The notes beneath the pieces are model-generated. The model ran no database searches. It had not been told where the DNA came from and saw only the letters and a program-made list of their open reading frames with translations. The translations under genes were made by a program, and so were the position numbers. Positions 49,789-57,833 of a DNA stretch of 64,000 nt are shown here, piece by piece; positions within the stretch are counted from its first letter, which is position 1, and each line of letters starts with the position of its first letter. Source of the stretch: Abditibacteriota bacterium. GTDB lineage: Bacteria > Armatimonadota > UBA5829. The DNA lies in assembly GCA_017552965.1 (NCBI GenBank), contig JAFZNQ010000099.1, positions 24,751 to 88,750 on the forward strand, written 5' to 3'.

Positions 49789-50925
49789 ATGGAATTCAAG
49801 TGTTCTGTCAAGGATCTGCAAAACGCAGTGGGTAATATCACCAAAGTCATAGCCAAAAAGACGGCTCTGGACATCCTGACGCGCGTTTATATCAAGACCG
49901 AAGCCAATACGGTGGTGCTGCGGGGGACCGACTTTGCATCCTTTACTGTGAGCGAGCTGGAAGCCGAGGTGACGGGCGAAGGCGCCGCTCTGGTGGAAGG
50001 CCAGCTGCTGCTGGATATCCTGAGCAAGCTCAGGTCGGAGAAGATGGTGTTCTCCTACAACGAGGACACTCAGGAAGCTGTGATCACCGGCGACAAGGTC
50101 ACCTTTCAGCTGTCCAACCAGAATAAGCCCGAGCAGTATCCCCAGCTGGACGAGATCAGCAAGGAGAACTACGTCACCGTAGCGCCCGCCGACCTGAAAA
50201 AAGCTATCGCCTGCACCAAGTTTGCGGCGGACGACAAAAACGGCACCAGAGAGTTTTTGAAGGGCATCCACATGATGACCGTGGATATGACCCTGAAGCT
50301 CATCGCCACGGACAACCACAGACTGTCCATCTACTCCTGCCCGGTGATAGAGAAGAATCAGGAGGTGGATGCGGTGGTCCCCGTCTATGTGGCCGATATG
50401 ATCTCCGGACTCATAGACGACAACAAGCCCTCGGTGAATCTGTATTTCAGCAAAAAGTCCGTATCCGTGGAATCCATGGTGTCCGAATACAGCGGCGGTC
50501 TCATCGATCTGAAATATCCCGACGTCAACAGGGCTGTGCCTGCGGACTGCAAGACCGTCATCACGGTCCCCCGGGACTCTCTGCTGGCCGCTATGGATTC
50601 TATGGAAGTGGCTTCCAGGACCAACAGCTACATCTGCTTCCTGAAGGCCTCCGACGGAGAGCTGACCCTGTTCAGCCAGTCCCTTGACGGCTCTATCAAG
50701 GCAAAGGCTGTGGTGGATATAGAGACGGACGGCGATAGTGTGGAGTTCGGCGTGAATATCCACTACGCCAGGGAAGCCGTGTCCATCATGGAAACGGATA
50801 CCATAGAGATCAGGCTCAACGGCAACGACATGGCCTTTGTGCTCAAGGAGAGCAAGAACGACAACTTTTTGCACGTGCTGATGCCTCTGGCCCTGACCGA
50901 CAAGGACAAGAAGGGTATGGACTGA
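49789..50925 (+). CDS. dnaN: DNA polymerase III sliding clamp (beta subunit)
   Basis: A 378-residue DnaN with three similar domains; it encircles DNA and tethers the polymerase. Motifs are TALDILTRVYIKTEA, LIATDNHRLSIYS and a C-terminal tail ending L-H-V-L-M-P-L-A-L, the conserved clamp end, with an extra short charged tail. Shine-Dalgarno AAGGAG lies about 8 bases upstream. Its position at the end of the pyr cluster, and not beside dnaA, is unusual. Confidence 0.95.
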   Translation: MEFKCSVKDLQNAVGNITKVIAKKTALDILTRVYIKTEANTVVLRGTDFASFTVSELEAEVTGEGAALVEGQLLLDILSKLRSEKMVFSYNEDTQEAVITGDKVTFQLSNQNKPEQYPQLDEISKENYVTVAPADLKKAIACTKFAADDKNGTREFLKGIHMMTVDMTLKLIATDNHRLSIYSCPVIEKNQEVDAVVPVYVADMISGLIDDNKPSVNLYFSKKSVSVESMVSEYSGGLIDLKYPDVNRAVPADCKTVITVPRDSLLAAMDSMEVASRTNSYICFLKASDGELTLFSQSLDGSIKAKAVVDIETDGDSVEFGVNIHYAREAVSIMETDTIEIRLNGNDMAFVLKESKNDNFLHVLMPLALTDKDKKGMD

Positions 50926-50941
50926 TCCCCCGACACAACAG

Positions 50942-50978
50942 ATCCCCCGTTTGCGTATCGCAAACGGGGGATAGCTTT
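50942..50978. terminator. Terminator between dnaN and the convergent isomerase gene
   Basis: A 14-bp perfect stem ATCCCCCGTTTGCG / CGCAAACGGGGGAT (50942-50955, 50959-50972) with loop TAT, then AGC-TTTT. It ends the long plus-strand run. Confidence 0.88.
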
Positions 50979-50985
50979 TGGTCTC

Positions 50986-51756
50986 TTATTTGCCCAGGCA
51001 GAGCTTTTGCTCGGTGAGATACTTGTGGCTGTCGGCCACGGCGTCCCACATCTCTCCTTCATAGTAGTCCAGCTCCACCACTGCCCATTCGGCGCAGTGG
51101 GCTTCGCCGGCTTTGATCACCTTGTCCATGCCCACGCTGCCTAAGCCGGCGGCTGTCTGGGTGATGGGGTCGTTGGGCTTCCAGGGGCGGCCGAAATTGC
51201 CGTCCTTGCAGTGGAGCATGGTGATGTTTTTGGGGTGCTTGCCTATCACCTCCACCGGGTCAGAGTTGCCCACGGCGCACCAGAGCACGTCCAGCTGGCT
51301 CTCTATGCCGGGGACCTGCTCGCAGAGCATGTCGAAGAAGGTCTTGCCGTTGTAGGAATAATAGAATTCCCACCAGTGGTTGTGGACGGCAAAGCGGATG
51401 TCGGAGCCCTTGAAGAGCTCGGCGGCTGCGGCGAATTGCTCGATGGTGGCCTTGGCCTTGTCTTCGGTGTCCACCGCTCCGGGGCCTACGCCGGATATGG
51501 AGCGCTTGCCCCCCAGTATGGAGAGCCGGTCTATGAGCATGTTTGCGTTGTCCTTGTCGGGGAAGGGATCGTGAGACGAATGACAGACGAGTCCGTTGTC
51601 GTCCAGGAACTTGCGGATCTCCACGGGATCATGATCGAAAAAGCCGGCAAATTCCACGCCCTTGTAGCCTATGTCGGCTACCTTTTTGATGGTGCCGTAA
51701 AAGTCGTCCTTCATATAATCGCGGACCGTATAAAGCTGAATGCCTAAGGGAAGCAT
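50986..51756 (-). CDS. Sugar phosphate isomerase/epimerase-like TIM-barrel protein
   Basis: A 256-residue xylose-isomerase-like TIM-barrel protein: LGIQLYTVRD near the start, GYKGVEFAGF, AVHNHWWEF, and ELDYYEGE near the end carry the usual metal-binding Glu/His/Asp set. The family isomerises or epimerises sugars or inositol derivatives. ATG 51756 is chosen because AGGAG is 9 bases upstream; the alternative ATG three codons earlier touches the Shine-Dalgarno. No signal peptide, so cytosolic. Own promoter. Substrate not inferable. Confidence 0.88.
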   Translation of the reverse strand: MLPLGIQLYTVRDYMKDDFYGTIKKVADIGYKGVEFAGFFDHDPVEIRKFLDDNGLVCHSSHDPFPDKDNANMLIDRLSILGGKRSISGVGPGAVDTEDKAKATIEQFAAAAELFKGSDIRFAVHNHWWEFYYSYNGKTFFDMLCEQVPGIESQLDVLWCAVGNSDPVEVIGKHPKNITMLHCKDGNFGRPWKPNDPITQTAAGLGSVGMDKVIKAGEAHCAEWAVVELDYYEGEMWDAVADSHKYLTEQKLCLGK

Positions 51757-51794
51757 AATGCACATCTCCTGTGTTCAGAATAATAATTACTTCT

Positions 51795-51823
51795 ATTATA
51801 GAGTATTTTCGGCCGATAGTCAA
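51795..51823 (-). promoter_or_regulatory. Promoter of the isomerase-like gene
   Basis: On the minus strand TTGACT (51823-51818) and TATAAT (51800-51795) are 17 bases apart. Confidence 0.82.
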
Positions 51824-51884
51824 ACGGGGGCGCTTTTTTTCGGAAAAGTCCGGCAGAGTCTAAGGCGCCCCGACCGCCGTCCGG

Positions 51885-52760
51885 CTATTTGAGAATATTT
51901 GCCTCTATGAAGCTGTAGTAGCCCTCTGCCGCGTCGCCCATATTGCAGTGCTCCATGCCGGGGACCTCTACGTAGGTCACGTCCAGACCGGCTCTTTTCA
52001 TTTCGGGCACCAGCCTGTCCGGGTGGGCCTTTTTGTTGACTGCCGCGTCCTTGTCGCCGTGGACTATGTAATACCTGATCTTCGGCATCTTCTTTACCAG
52101 ATCGATGGGGGAGGCGGAACGCAGAGCCTCGTCCAGGGAGCAGTCATAATCGGCAAAGGCCGCCACCAGAGTGCGGGGCAGGTCGGGCCGTTCGCCGAAA
52201 TGATACACCAGATCGCACACGGGGCTGTCGGCCGCCACCGCCACGGGAGTCCTGCGGGCATACACGGGATATACCAGCGCCGAGAGCCCTCCCATGCTGC
52301 CTCCGGTGGATACTATGGGAGTATTTTTGGGCAGCGAAAAGCCCTTGAACACCGCTTCTACCACAGCGTCCGTGAAGCGGACGCCCGAGCGGTTCATCCA
52401 GCTCCAGGGGCCGTAGTAGGGAAATATGTACACGATACCCTTCTCAGCCATGCTTCGGGAATAGTCGTTCTGCTCTCCTATCATGCCGTTGTAGCCCAGT
52501 CCGTGAAAGGAGATGACTACGCCCTTTACGGGCTTTTTGACAATGGAGACGTTGGTAAATGCGAAGCTCGATATGTTGTCGAGATCGATGGCTGCATCAG
52601 CAAGAGTGTTTGTCATGGTTTTTCCTTTTGCAAGGGGTTTCTTCCCCGTATTTTTGTCCGACGGAAAGGCGGCGGCGCCGCAGCCTGCAGGCAGCAGCAA
52701 GACTGCGAGAAAGGCGAGGACGGCAATGGCCGCGCAAAGTCCGGTGAGCGCTGTTTTCAT
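51885..52760 (-). CDS. Exported alpha/beta-hydrolase-like protein
   Basis: A 291-residue protein with an N-terminal hydrophobic segment (~4-24) ending L-P-A-G-C, a possible but non-ideal lipobox. The hydrolase core shows VVISFHGLGYNG (oxyanion region), STGGSMGGLS (nucleophile Ser), VHGDKDAAV (acidic) and MEHCNMG (His). Likely a serine hydrolase acting in the periplasm or on a membrane anchor; substrate unknown. ATG 52760 is chosen with GGGAGGAG 4 bases upstream; the open frame further upstream overlaps the DUF512 gene end and lacks support. Confidence 0.82.
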   Translation of the reverse strand: MKTALTGLCAAIAVLAFLAVLLLPAGCGAAAFPSDKNTGKKPLAKGKTMTNTLADAAIDLDNISSFAFTNVSIVKKPVKGVVISFHGLGYNGMIGEQNDYSRSMAEKGIVYIFPYYGPWSWMNRSGVRFTDAVVEAVFKGFSLPKNTPIVSTGGSMGGLSALVYPVYARRTPVAVAADSPVCDLVYHFGERPDLPRTLVAAFADYDCSLDEALRSASPIDLVKKMPKIRYYIVHGDKDAAVNKKAHPDRLVPEMKRAGLDVTYVEVPGMEHCNMGDAAEGYYSFIEANILK

Positions 52761-52816
52761 AAGCTCCTCCCTGAAGATACGTTCACTGTCATTATATACC
52801 CGTCCGGGATATATTT

Positions 52817-54118
52817 CTACTGTTTTCGGGCTGAGTCGAAGTGTTTTTTGATCTGCCGGGCCATTTCCGCCAGATAGGGCCGGGTGATGATCACCGGGAC
52901 TCCCGACAGCCTCTCTACGTCCTCCGGTGTCAGGTCGTCCAGAAAGACCCCGTCGTCCGAGAGGCACACGGAGGGTATCACCGCCAGATCGCAGCCCTGC
53001 AGACGGGCTGCTATGACCCGTCCCGAGAGAAGCCCGGTGACGGTGACTGTTTTGCCGAAAAGGGTGTTCTCCGGGTCGATGATCCGGAAGGAGGACCGGT
53101 TTTTCCCCAGATCCAGGCCTTTCAGTATGCCGGCGAAGGACTTGCCGGTCACCAGCCCCACTGTCTTGCCCCGCAGATCCAGTCTGTCCAGGGCCCTGAT
53201 CCCTTTGTCGGCGTTGTCCAGAAAGTCTCTCACCAGACCTATGCCGTTTTCGTATTGGGCGTAGTCTTCGTAAAAATCTCCCGGGGGCAGGGGCCTGCCT
53301 GCCTTGAGATAGAATTCGTCGGCGCACCACACGAAGGAGGTGCCCAGAGTTTCCCTGAAACGGGCGGCGTAACCCTCGGCCATATCTATGACTCGGCAGG
53401 CGTCCTCCCGGGTCACGGGATCTATGTGGGGCAGGCCTTCTCTGTGCTCCGTGAGGCCCACGGGGACCAGAGCCAGGGATATGGCTCCGGGGTGCAGCCC
53501 CGACAGGTCCTCTATGGTCTTTTGGAGATAGGCCCCGTCATTGAGGCCCGGGCATATCACTGCCTGACAGTGGAAGGAGATGCCCGAAGAGATGAAATAC
53601 CGGAGCTGCTCCATGATGTCCGGCAGCTTCTTGCCTATAAGTCTCTGCCGCAGGGCGTGATCCGTGGCGTGGACCGACACGTAGAGAGGGGAGAGCCTCT
53701 GGGAGACTATCCTGTCCGTGTCCTCCTCCCGGAGATTGCCCAGGGTCACGTAGCAGCCGTAGAGAAAGGACAGGCGGTAGTCGTCATCTCTCATCTTCAG
53801 GGAAGGCCTGAGGCCCTCGGGCAGCTGCCTCTCAAAGCAGAATACGCAGTTGGCCCCGCAGGTCCTGACCTTGTCAAAGAGGGCGTCGGCAAAGTCTATG
53901 CCCAGGGATTCGCCCTCGTCCTTCTCTATGTCAAACTCCTCCAGCCCCCGGCCGGTCCTGGCCAGAAGGGTGACCTGCTCGTCGGAGGACAGAAACTCGT
54001 AGTCGATGACGTCCCGCAGCCTGACTCCGTTCAGAAGGATGATCTCGTCTCCCTTTTTCAGTCCCAGCTCCCGGGCAATGGAGCCGGGCCTGGTGTTTGA
54101 GATGATAGCAGCCATCAC
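52817..54118 (-). CDS. DUF512 PDZ / radical-SAM-like iron-sulfur protein
   Basis: A 433-residue protein. An N-terminal PDZ-like part (~1-60: ISNTRPGSIARELGLKKGDEI) precedes a radical-SAM-like region with C-x3-C-x2-C at C87, C91 and C94 (CGANCVFC), then LYVSVHATD and a large C-terminal DUF512 domain. The family is widespread and its reaction unknown. Start ATG at 54118 or 54115; it overlaps xerC by 4 bases. It ends a five-gene minus-strand operon. Confidence 0.88.
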   Translation of the reverse strand: MMAAIISNTRPGSIARELGLKKGDEIILLNGVRLRDVIDYEFLSSDEQVTLLARTGRGLEEFDIEKDEGESLGIDFADALFDKVRTCGANCVFCFERQLPEGLRPSLKMRDDDYRLSFLYGCYVTLGNLREEDTDRIVSQRLSPLYVSVHATDHALRQRLIGKKLPDIMEQLRYFISSGISFHCQAVICPGLNDGAYLQKTIEDLSGLHPGAISLALVPVGLTEHREGLPHIDPVTREDACRVIDMAEGYAARFRETLGTSFVWCADEFYLKAGRPLPPGDFYEDYAQYENGIGLVRDFLDNADKGIRALDRLDLRGKTVGLVTGKSFAGILKGLDLGKNRSSFRIIDPENTLFGKTVTVTGLLSGRVIAARLQGCDLAVIPSVCLSDDGVFLDDLTPEDVERLSGVPVIITRPYLAEMARQIKKHFDSARKQ

Positions 54119-55017
54119 TCCTCCAGCTTTCTCGTGGTGTTTTCCGCTCTCGGATGAGCCCTCTTGTATTCTTCCTTCAGGTGCTCGATGGATACGTGGG
54201 TGTATATCTGGGTGGTCTCCAGCCTCTTGTGGCCCAGCAGCTCCTGGACGCAGCGGATGTCCGCTCCGTTGTTCAGCATGTGGGTGGCGAAGGAGTGTCT
54301 GAGCATATGAGGCGAAATGTGCATATACTCGGAGAGCTGCAGGGTGTACCGATTGAGCATGCGGCCTATACTGGTGTCTGCCAGCCTTTTGCCGGTGCGG
54401 CCCAGAAACAGAGCCGGGTTCCTGTCATCGGTGACCAGATGGGGCCTGAGAGCGAGATATTCCTCCAGAGCCTTGCGGGCGTAGGAGCCTACCAGCACCA
54501 CCCGCTCCCTGTTGCCCTTGCCCAGTATGGTCATCTCCTCTCCGGAAAGGTCTATGTCGCTCAGGTCCAGAGCCGTGAGCTCGCCTATGCGCATGCCGGT
54601 GGAATAAAACAGCTCCAGAATGGCTGCGTCTCTCGCTCCGCAGGGAGTGGACCTGTCCGGCAGGGCCAGCAGCTCTTCCATCAGGTTTTCCTTTATGAAG
54701 CCGGGCAGCTTTTTGTCCGTCTTGGGAGCCTTGACCTCGTCAAAGGGATTGACCCCGACAGCGCCTCTGTCTATGAGATAGTTGAAAAAGGTCCTGAGGG
54801 CCGACAGCTTGCGGGCGGCGGACCTTTTGCCTACTCCTTGTTTGCCCAGCTGGCCCAGATAGCTGCGGATAAGTGTCTTGTCCGCAGTCTTGTCGCCCAG
54901 AAACAGAAAAAAGTCTTCGATGTCTTTCTTGTAGGCGGTGATGGTGTTCTCCGAACGGTTCTTCACCGAGCGCTGGTATTCGGCAAAGGCGTCCGTGTAG
55001 GACTGTAATTCGTTCAT
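54115..55017 (-). CDS. Tyrosine recombinase XerC/XerD-like
   Basis: A 300-residue phage-integrase-family recombinase with SAM-like core-binding domain (~5-90) and catalytic domain. Catalytic R143 (GMRIGEL), K168 (GKGNRER), H237, R240 (HMLRH), H263 (GHKRLETTQ) and Y272 are all present. The length and lack of flanking phage genes favour chromosome-dimer resolution at dif; whether XerC or XerD cannot be said. Overlaps ppx and the DUF512 gene by 4 bases each. Confidence 0.93.
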   Translation of the reverse strand: MNELQSYTDAFAEYQRSVKNRSENTITAYKKDIEDFFLFLGDKTADKTLIRSYLGQLGKQGVGKRSAARKLSALRTFFNYLIDRGAVGVNPFDEVKAPKTDKKLPGFIKENLMEELLALPDRSTPCGARDAAILELFYSTGMRIGELTALDLSDIDLSGEEMTILGKGNRERVVLVGSYARKALEEYLALRPHLVTDDRNPALFLGRTGKRLADTSIGRMLNRYTLQLSEYMHISPHMLRHSFATHMLNNGADIRCVQELLGHKRLETTQIYTHVSIEHLKEEYKRAHPRAENTTRKLEE

Positions 55018-55931
55018 AGCAGCATATCCGCAGCCAGCCCGTCCTTGATGCTGAAATGGGTGGTGACCACGCTCCGGGCGCCGGATAAGTCCATGACCGC
55101 ATCCAGTATGGCGGCTCCCGCAATGATGATGTCGGCTCTGTCGGGTATGAGCCCCGGGACCTGCCGCTTGTCTTCAAGAGTCATATCCGCCAGCAGGGCT
55201 ATGGTCCTGCGCAGCTCGTCCGCCTGAGTCACGGGGGTCTCCTCCGGCAGCTTTCCCAGCCTGTAGGCTGTGGCGGAGCACAGGTTCAGCACGGTGCCGG
55301 AGGTGCCGTAAAACACAGCGACAGGATGGGTGCGGACAAAGCCTCCCAGTTCCTCCAATACCTGCATGGCCCGGCGTTTCAGCTCCCCATAGGTCTCCGG
55401 GGCCACTCTGCCCGGGTCGTTGAGACTGCTCTCGTAGAGCCGGACCGCTCCCGTCTGAAAGCTCTTCAGGTAGCGTATGTCGTGTCTGTCGGCGCAGATC
55501 ACCTCTGTGGAGCCGCCGCCTATGTCCAGAAACAGGTCCGTGTCATCCGTGAGAGGCAGATTTGCCTGCAGGCCCCTGTACACAGCACGGGCTTCTTCCT
55601 CGCCGGATAGCACCCGCAGGCTGATGCCTGAGGTCTCCCTGACGAGAGAGACAAATTCGTCCTGATTGGCTGCGTCTCTGACGGCGGAGGTGGCGTAGGC
55701 GCCGCAGCGGGTGATATGCTCGCTCCGGAGGATGCCGGCGAATTCTGCCAGGCAGGCGGCGGAGCGCTGCATGCCCTCCGGCTGCAGCAGGCGCCGGCCA
55801 AAGCTGCCGGAGCCCAGACGGACCACCCGTCGCTCTCTTCTGACAAGGACTGGCTTTGACCCCTGCTGCTCCATGATGTAGAGCCGGCAGGAATTGGAGC
55901 CCAGGTCTATTATTCCGAATCGGTTCGTCAC
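55014..55931 (-). CDS. Exopolyphosphatase / Ppx-GppA family phosphatase
   Basis: A 305-residue ASKHA-fold protein with FGIIDLGSNSCRL at the N-terminus, VLSGEEEARAVYRGL and DIGGGSTEV, all typical of Ppx/GppA. It hydrolyses polyphosphate or (p)ppGpp; this short form lacks a C-terminal HD-like extension, so the substrate is uncertain. Overlaps neighbours by 4 bases each. Confidence 0.92.
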   Translation of the reverse strand: MTNRFGIIDLGSNSCRLYIMEQQGSKPVLVRRERRVVRLGSGSFGRRLLQPEGMQRSAACLAEFAGILRSEHITRCGAYATSAVRDAANQDEFVSLVRETSGISLRVLSGEEEARAVYRGLQANLPLTDDTDLFLDIGGGSTEVICADRHDIRYLKSFQTGAVRLYESSLNDPGRVAPETYGELKRRAMQVLEELGGFVRTHPVAVFYGTSGTVLNLCSATAYRLGKLPEETPVTQADELRRTIALLADMTLEDKRQVPGLIPDRADIIIAGAAILDAVMDLSGARSVVTTHFSIKDGLAADMLL

Positions 55932-56596
55932 AGCTCTATCTTCTCCCCGGGTCTGATGAACAAAAAGCCTGCGCGGGCCAGCCTGTCCCGGTCCTCCGGG
56001 GACAGTGTGATCTGAGGCATGGCGTCATAATGGATGGGCACGTTGATCCTGGCGCCTATGATCTGCGCGGCTCTGACGGCGTCCTCGGCGTCCATGGTGA
56101 AGTTGCCTCCCACGGGCAGAAAGGCGCAGTCAAGAGCTTCATCGGCCAGCAGGGACATATGGGCCATGAGGCCGGTGTCCCCGGCGAAATAGAGCTTTTT
56201 GCCCTCCGCGCGTATGACGTAGCCGCAGGGATTGCCCGTATAGACGGGCACGCCGTTTTCGGTGATGGAGGAGGAATGGGTGGCCGGGAACATGGTGAGC
56301 CGGCCAAAGCCCAGGTCGGCGCTGCCAAAATTCATGGGGTGGCACTTGACGCCCTGGCGCCCCAGCAGACGAGCCAGCTCCACGGGCGCCACCACCAAAG
56401 AGCCGTGTTCGGCTGCTATCCGGACAGTGTCCCCCAGGTGGTCTCCGTGTCCGTGGGTCAGGAGTATCACGTCTATCCGGGGCAGCTCGCCTATCCGGAT
56501 ACCGCTGTGGGGGTCTCCGGTTATATAGGGATCCGTGAGTATGTTCCGCTCAGCCTCAATGAGTATGGAGGCGTGGCCTATGCAGGTGATCTTCAC
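55928..56596 (-). CDS. UlaG/UPF0173-like metallo-beta-lactamase-fold hydrolase
   Basis: A 222-residue metal-dependent hydrolase with HGHGDH (H48, H50, D52, H53), ATHSSSI and YFAGDTGLMAHM, typical of the UlaG/UPF0173 group. The GTG at 56596 is chosen: it gives MKITCIGHASILIE, matches the family start, and has GGAGGAG upstream. The longer open frame is inside the preceding gene. Probably a soluble phosphodiesterase or lactonase-like enzyme. Stop overlaps ppx by 4 bases. Confidence 0.9.
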   Translation of the reverse strand: MKITCIGHASILIEAERNILTDPYITGDPHSGIRIGELPRIDVILLTHGHGDHLGDTVRIAAEHGSLVVAPVELARLLGRQGVKCHPMNFGSADLGFGRLTMFPATHSSSITENGVPVYTGNPCGYVIRAEGKKLYFAGDTGLMAHMSLLADEALDCAFLPVGGNFTMDAEDAVRAAQIIGARINVPIHYDAMPQITLSPEDRDRLARAGFLFIRPGEKIEL

Positions 56597-56597
56597 G

Positions 56598-57026
56598 TCA
56601 CTCCTCCATGACCCGGGCGCTGACCCTGCTCCTGAGATCAAAGCTGACGTTGATCCTTTTGCCGGATATGACGTGCTCCTTGCAGGAGATGACGGGACCG
56701 GCATAATCGGGAGAAGAGGGCTTGTGATACTCGTATTTGTGCTTGCTCTTGGAAGGGCAATATATGGAATCCTTGTCCTTGAGATAATCCTTCTGCAGCT
56801 CCTCGAGAGTGTCGGGATAACGGCTGTTCTTGTCATAGTACCGATTGAGAGCCGGTATCAGGTTGACAATGCAGTTTTTGCTGCATTCTTCATAGGGCTT
56901 GTAAAAGGGCTGGCGGGTCAGATAGAGTGACAGGCCCGCAAAAATGATGATGATGACCCAGGCCGCAACGAGGCACCCGCGATAGCCCCGGCGTTTTTTC
57001 TGTAATATGCTGAAATCGTCTGACAT
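56598..57026 (-). CDS. Membrane-anchored pseudopilin-like protein
   Basis: A 142-residue protein with a basic N-terminus and a hydrophobic helix (~18-37), then CIVNLIPALNRYYDKNSRYP-like helix and a short domain with SIYCPSKSKHKYEYH. This recalls GspG-type pseudopilins (N-R-Y-Y-x-x-x-x-x-Y-P). A prepilin-peptidase G/x-F-x-x-x-E start is not visible, so it may not be a processed pilin. Role unknown. First of the five-gene minus-strand operon. A -10 box TATAAT is visible at 57059-57054 (minus). Confidence 0.72.
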   Translation of the reverse strand: MSDDFSILQKKRRGYRGCLVAAWVIIIIFAGLSLYLTRQPFYKPYEECSKNCIVNLIPALNRYYDKNSRYPDTLEELQKDYLKDKDSIYCPSKSKHKYEYHKPSSPDYAGPVISCKEHVISGKRINVSFDLRSRVSARVMEE

Positions 57027-57350
57027 AAAGCGCTCCCGTTGAATTCTATATATATTATATCATATCCGCAGCGCGGAGAGGGAAGTCCGGAGCCTTTCAC
57101 GGGCCGGCTGAAAGAGAGAAAAGCAGGCGCATAGCTCCGGGAAAACGGTCATATCCCGCAATTGTCGCCGTTTTGGTGACGGCGGGTCCCGGTCCCGGCG
57201 GTATAATATTTACGGGTGACAAACGCCTGGAGCCGCAGGATATGCCGCCGGATGGCGGCAGACCCCGGCGGCCTGTAAGGACAAAGGAACGCGAGGCGAT
57301 CCGGACAAATGTCCGGACCCGAATGCAACGAAAAAAGGAGGAGGCCTTAT

Positions 57351-57650
57351 ATGGTGACAGACGAGATCTATCATTGGTATGAATACCAGGTCGCCGCCGG
57401 CAGCGATGACAAAAGCATGAACGAGATGGCAGCCGGCAGCATAGACGGCATCCTGGCGCTGACAGCCGTCAGGATGTATCAGATCGTGAATGAAGAAAAG
57501 CCTTCGCGCTGGCTGGCCGTGCTGAAGGAGCGGGCGAAGCCCTATGACTGGTACAGCATACCGGAGGTGGCGGAGTTTACCCGCCGCGCCATAAAGGCAA
57601 ACAAGCGGCAGATAGAAAAAGAAGGTGCAGGCGAAGAATCCTGGACCTGA
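57351..57650 (+). CDS. Orphan small protein, single-domain paralogue of gene at 20578
   Basis: A 99-residue cytosolic protein, starting MVTDEIYHWYEYQ and containing PYDWYSIPEVAEFTRRAI, matching residues ~2-86 of the 20578 protein at 64 of 86 positions. The C-terminus lacks the second domain and ends in a short Lys/Glu tail. Shine-Dalgarno AAAAAAGGAGGAGG lies 6-10 bases before the ATG. An in-frame ATG 42 bases upstream is less likely. The 324-base gap before it holds the minus promoter region and a possible -10 (TATAAT, 57202-57207) with two hairpins (57244-57259, 57300-57317). Not a recognised family. Confidence 0.78.
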   Translation: MVTDEIYHWYEYQVAAGSDDKSMNEMAAGSIDGILALTAVRMYQIVNEEKPSRWLAVLKERAKPYDWYSIPEVAEFTRRAIKANKRQIEKEGAGEESWT

Positions 57651-57724
57651 GAAGGCTGGCCCCCGGGCGGAGGCCGTTTGTGTCCGGGAACGCAGAGAAA
57701 AAGAAAAACGCGTGTAGACAAAAG

Positions 57725-57752
57725 TTTGCGTTTTTTTTTATTGCTGTATAAT
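57725..57752 (+). promoter_or_regulatory. Candidate promoter of the LRR protein gene
   Basis: TTTGCG (57725-57730) and TATAAT (57747-57752), spacer 16; the -35 is weak. Confidence 0.45.
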
Positions 57753-57833
57753 CAAGATGGGAGTGCTGCCAGGGTTTGACCGCGGCAAAAGAAGATGATG
57801 GAAATATCGATAATGAATAACAAGGAGAATAAT

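Noticed and set aside
54115..55017. Tyrosine recombinase as a sign of a prophage or integrative element
   Set aside because: It is embedded in a housekeeping operon, with no phage genes, tRNA attachment site or direct repeats nearby; XerC/D-like function is more likely.
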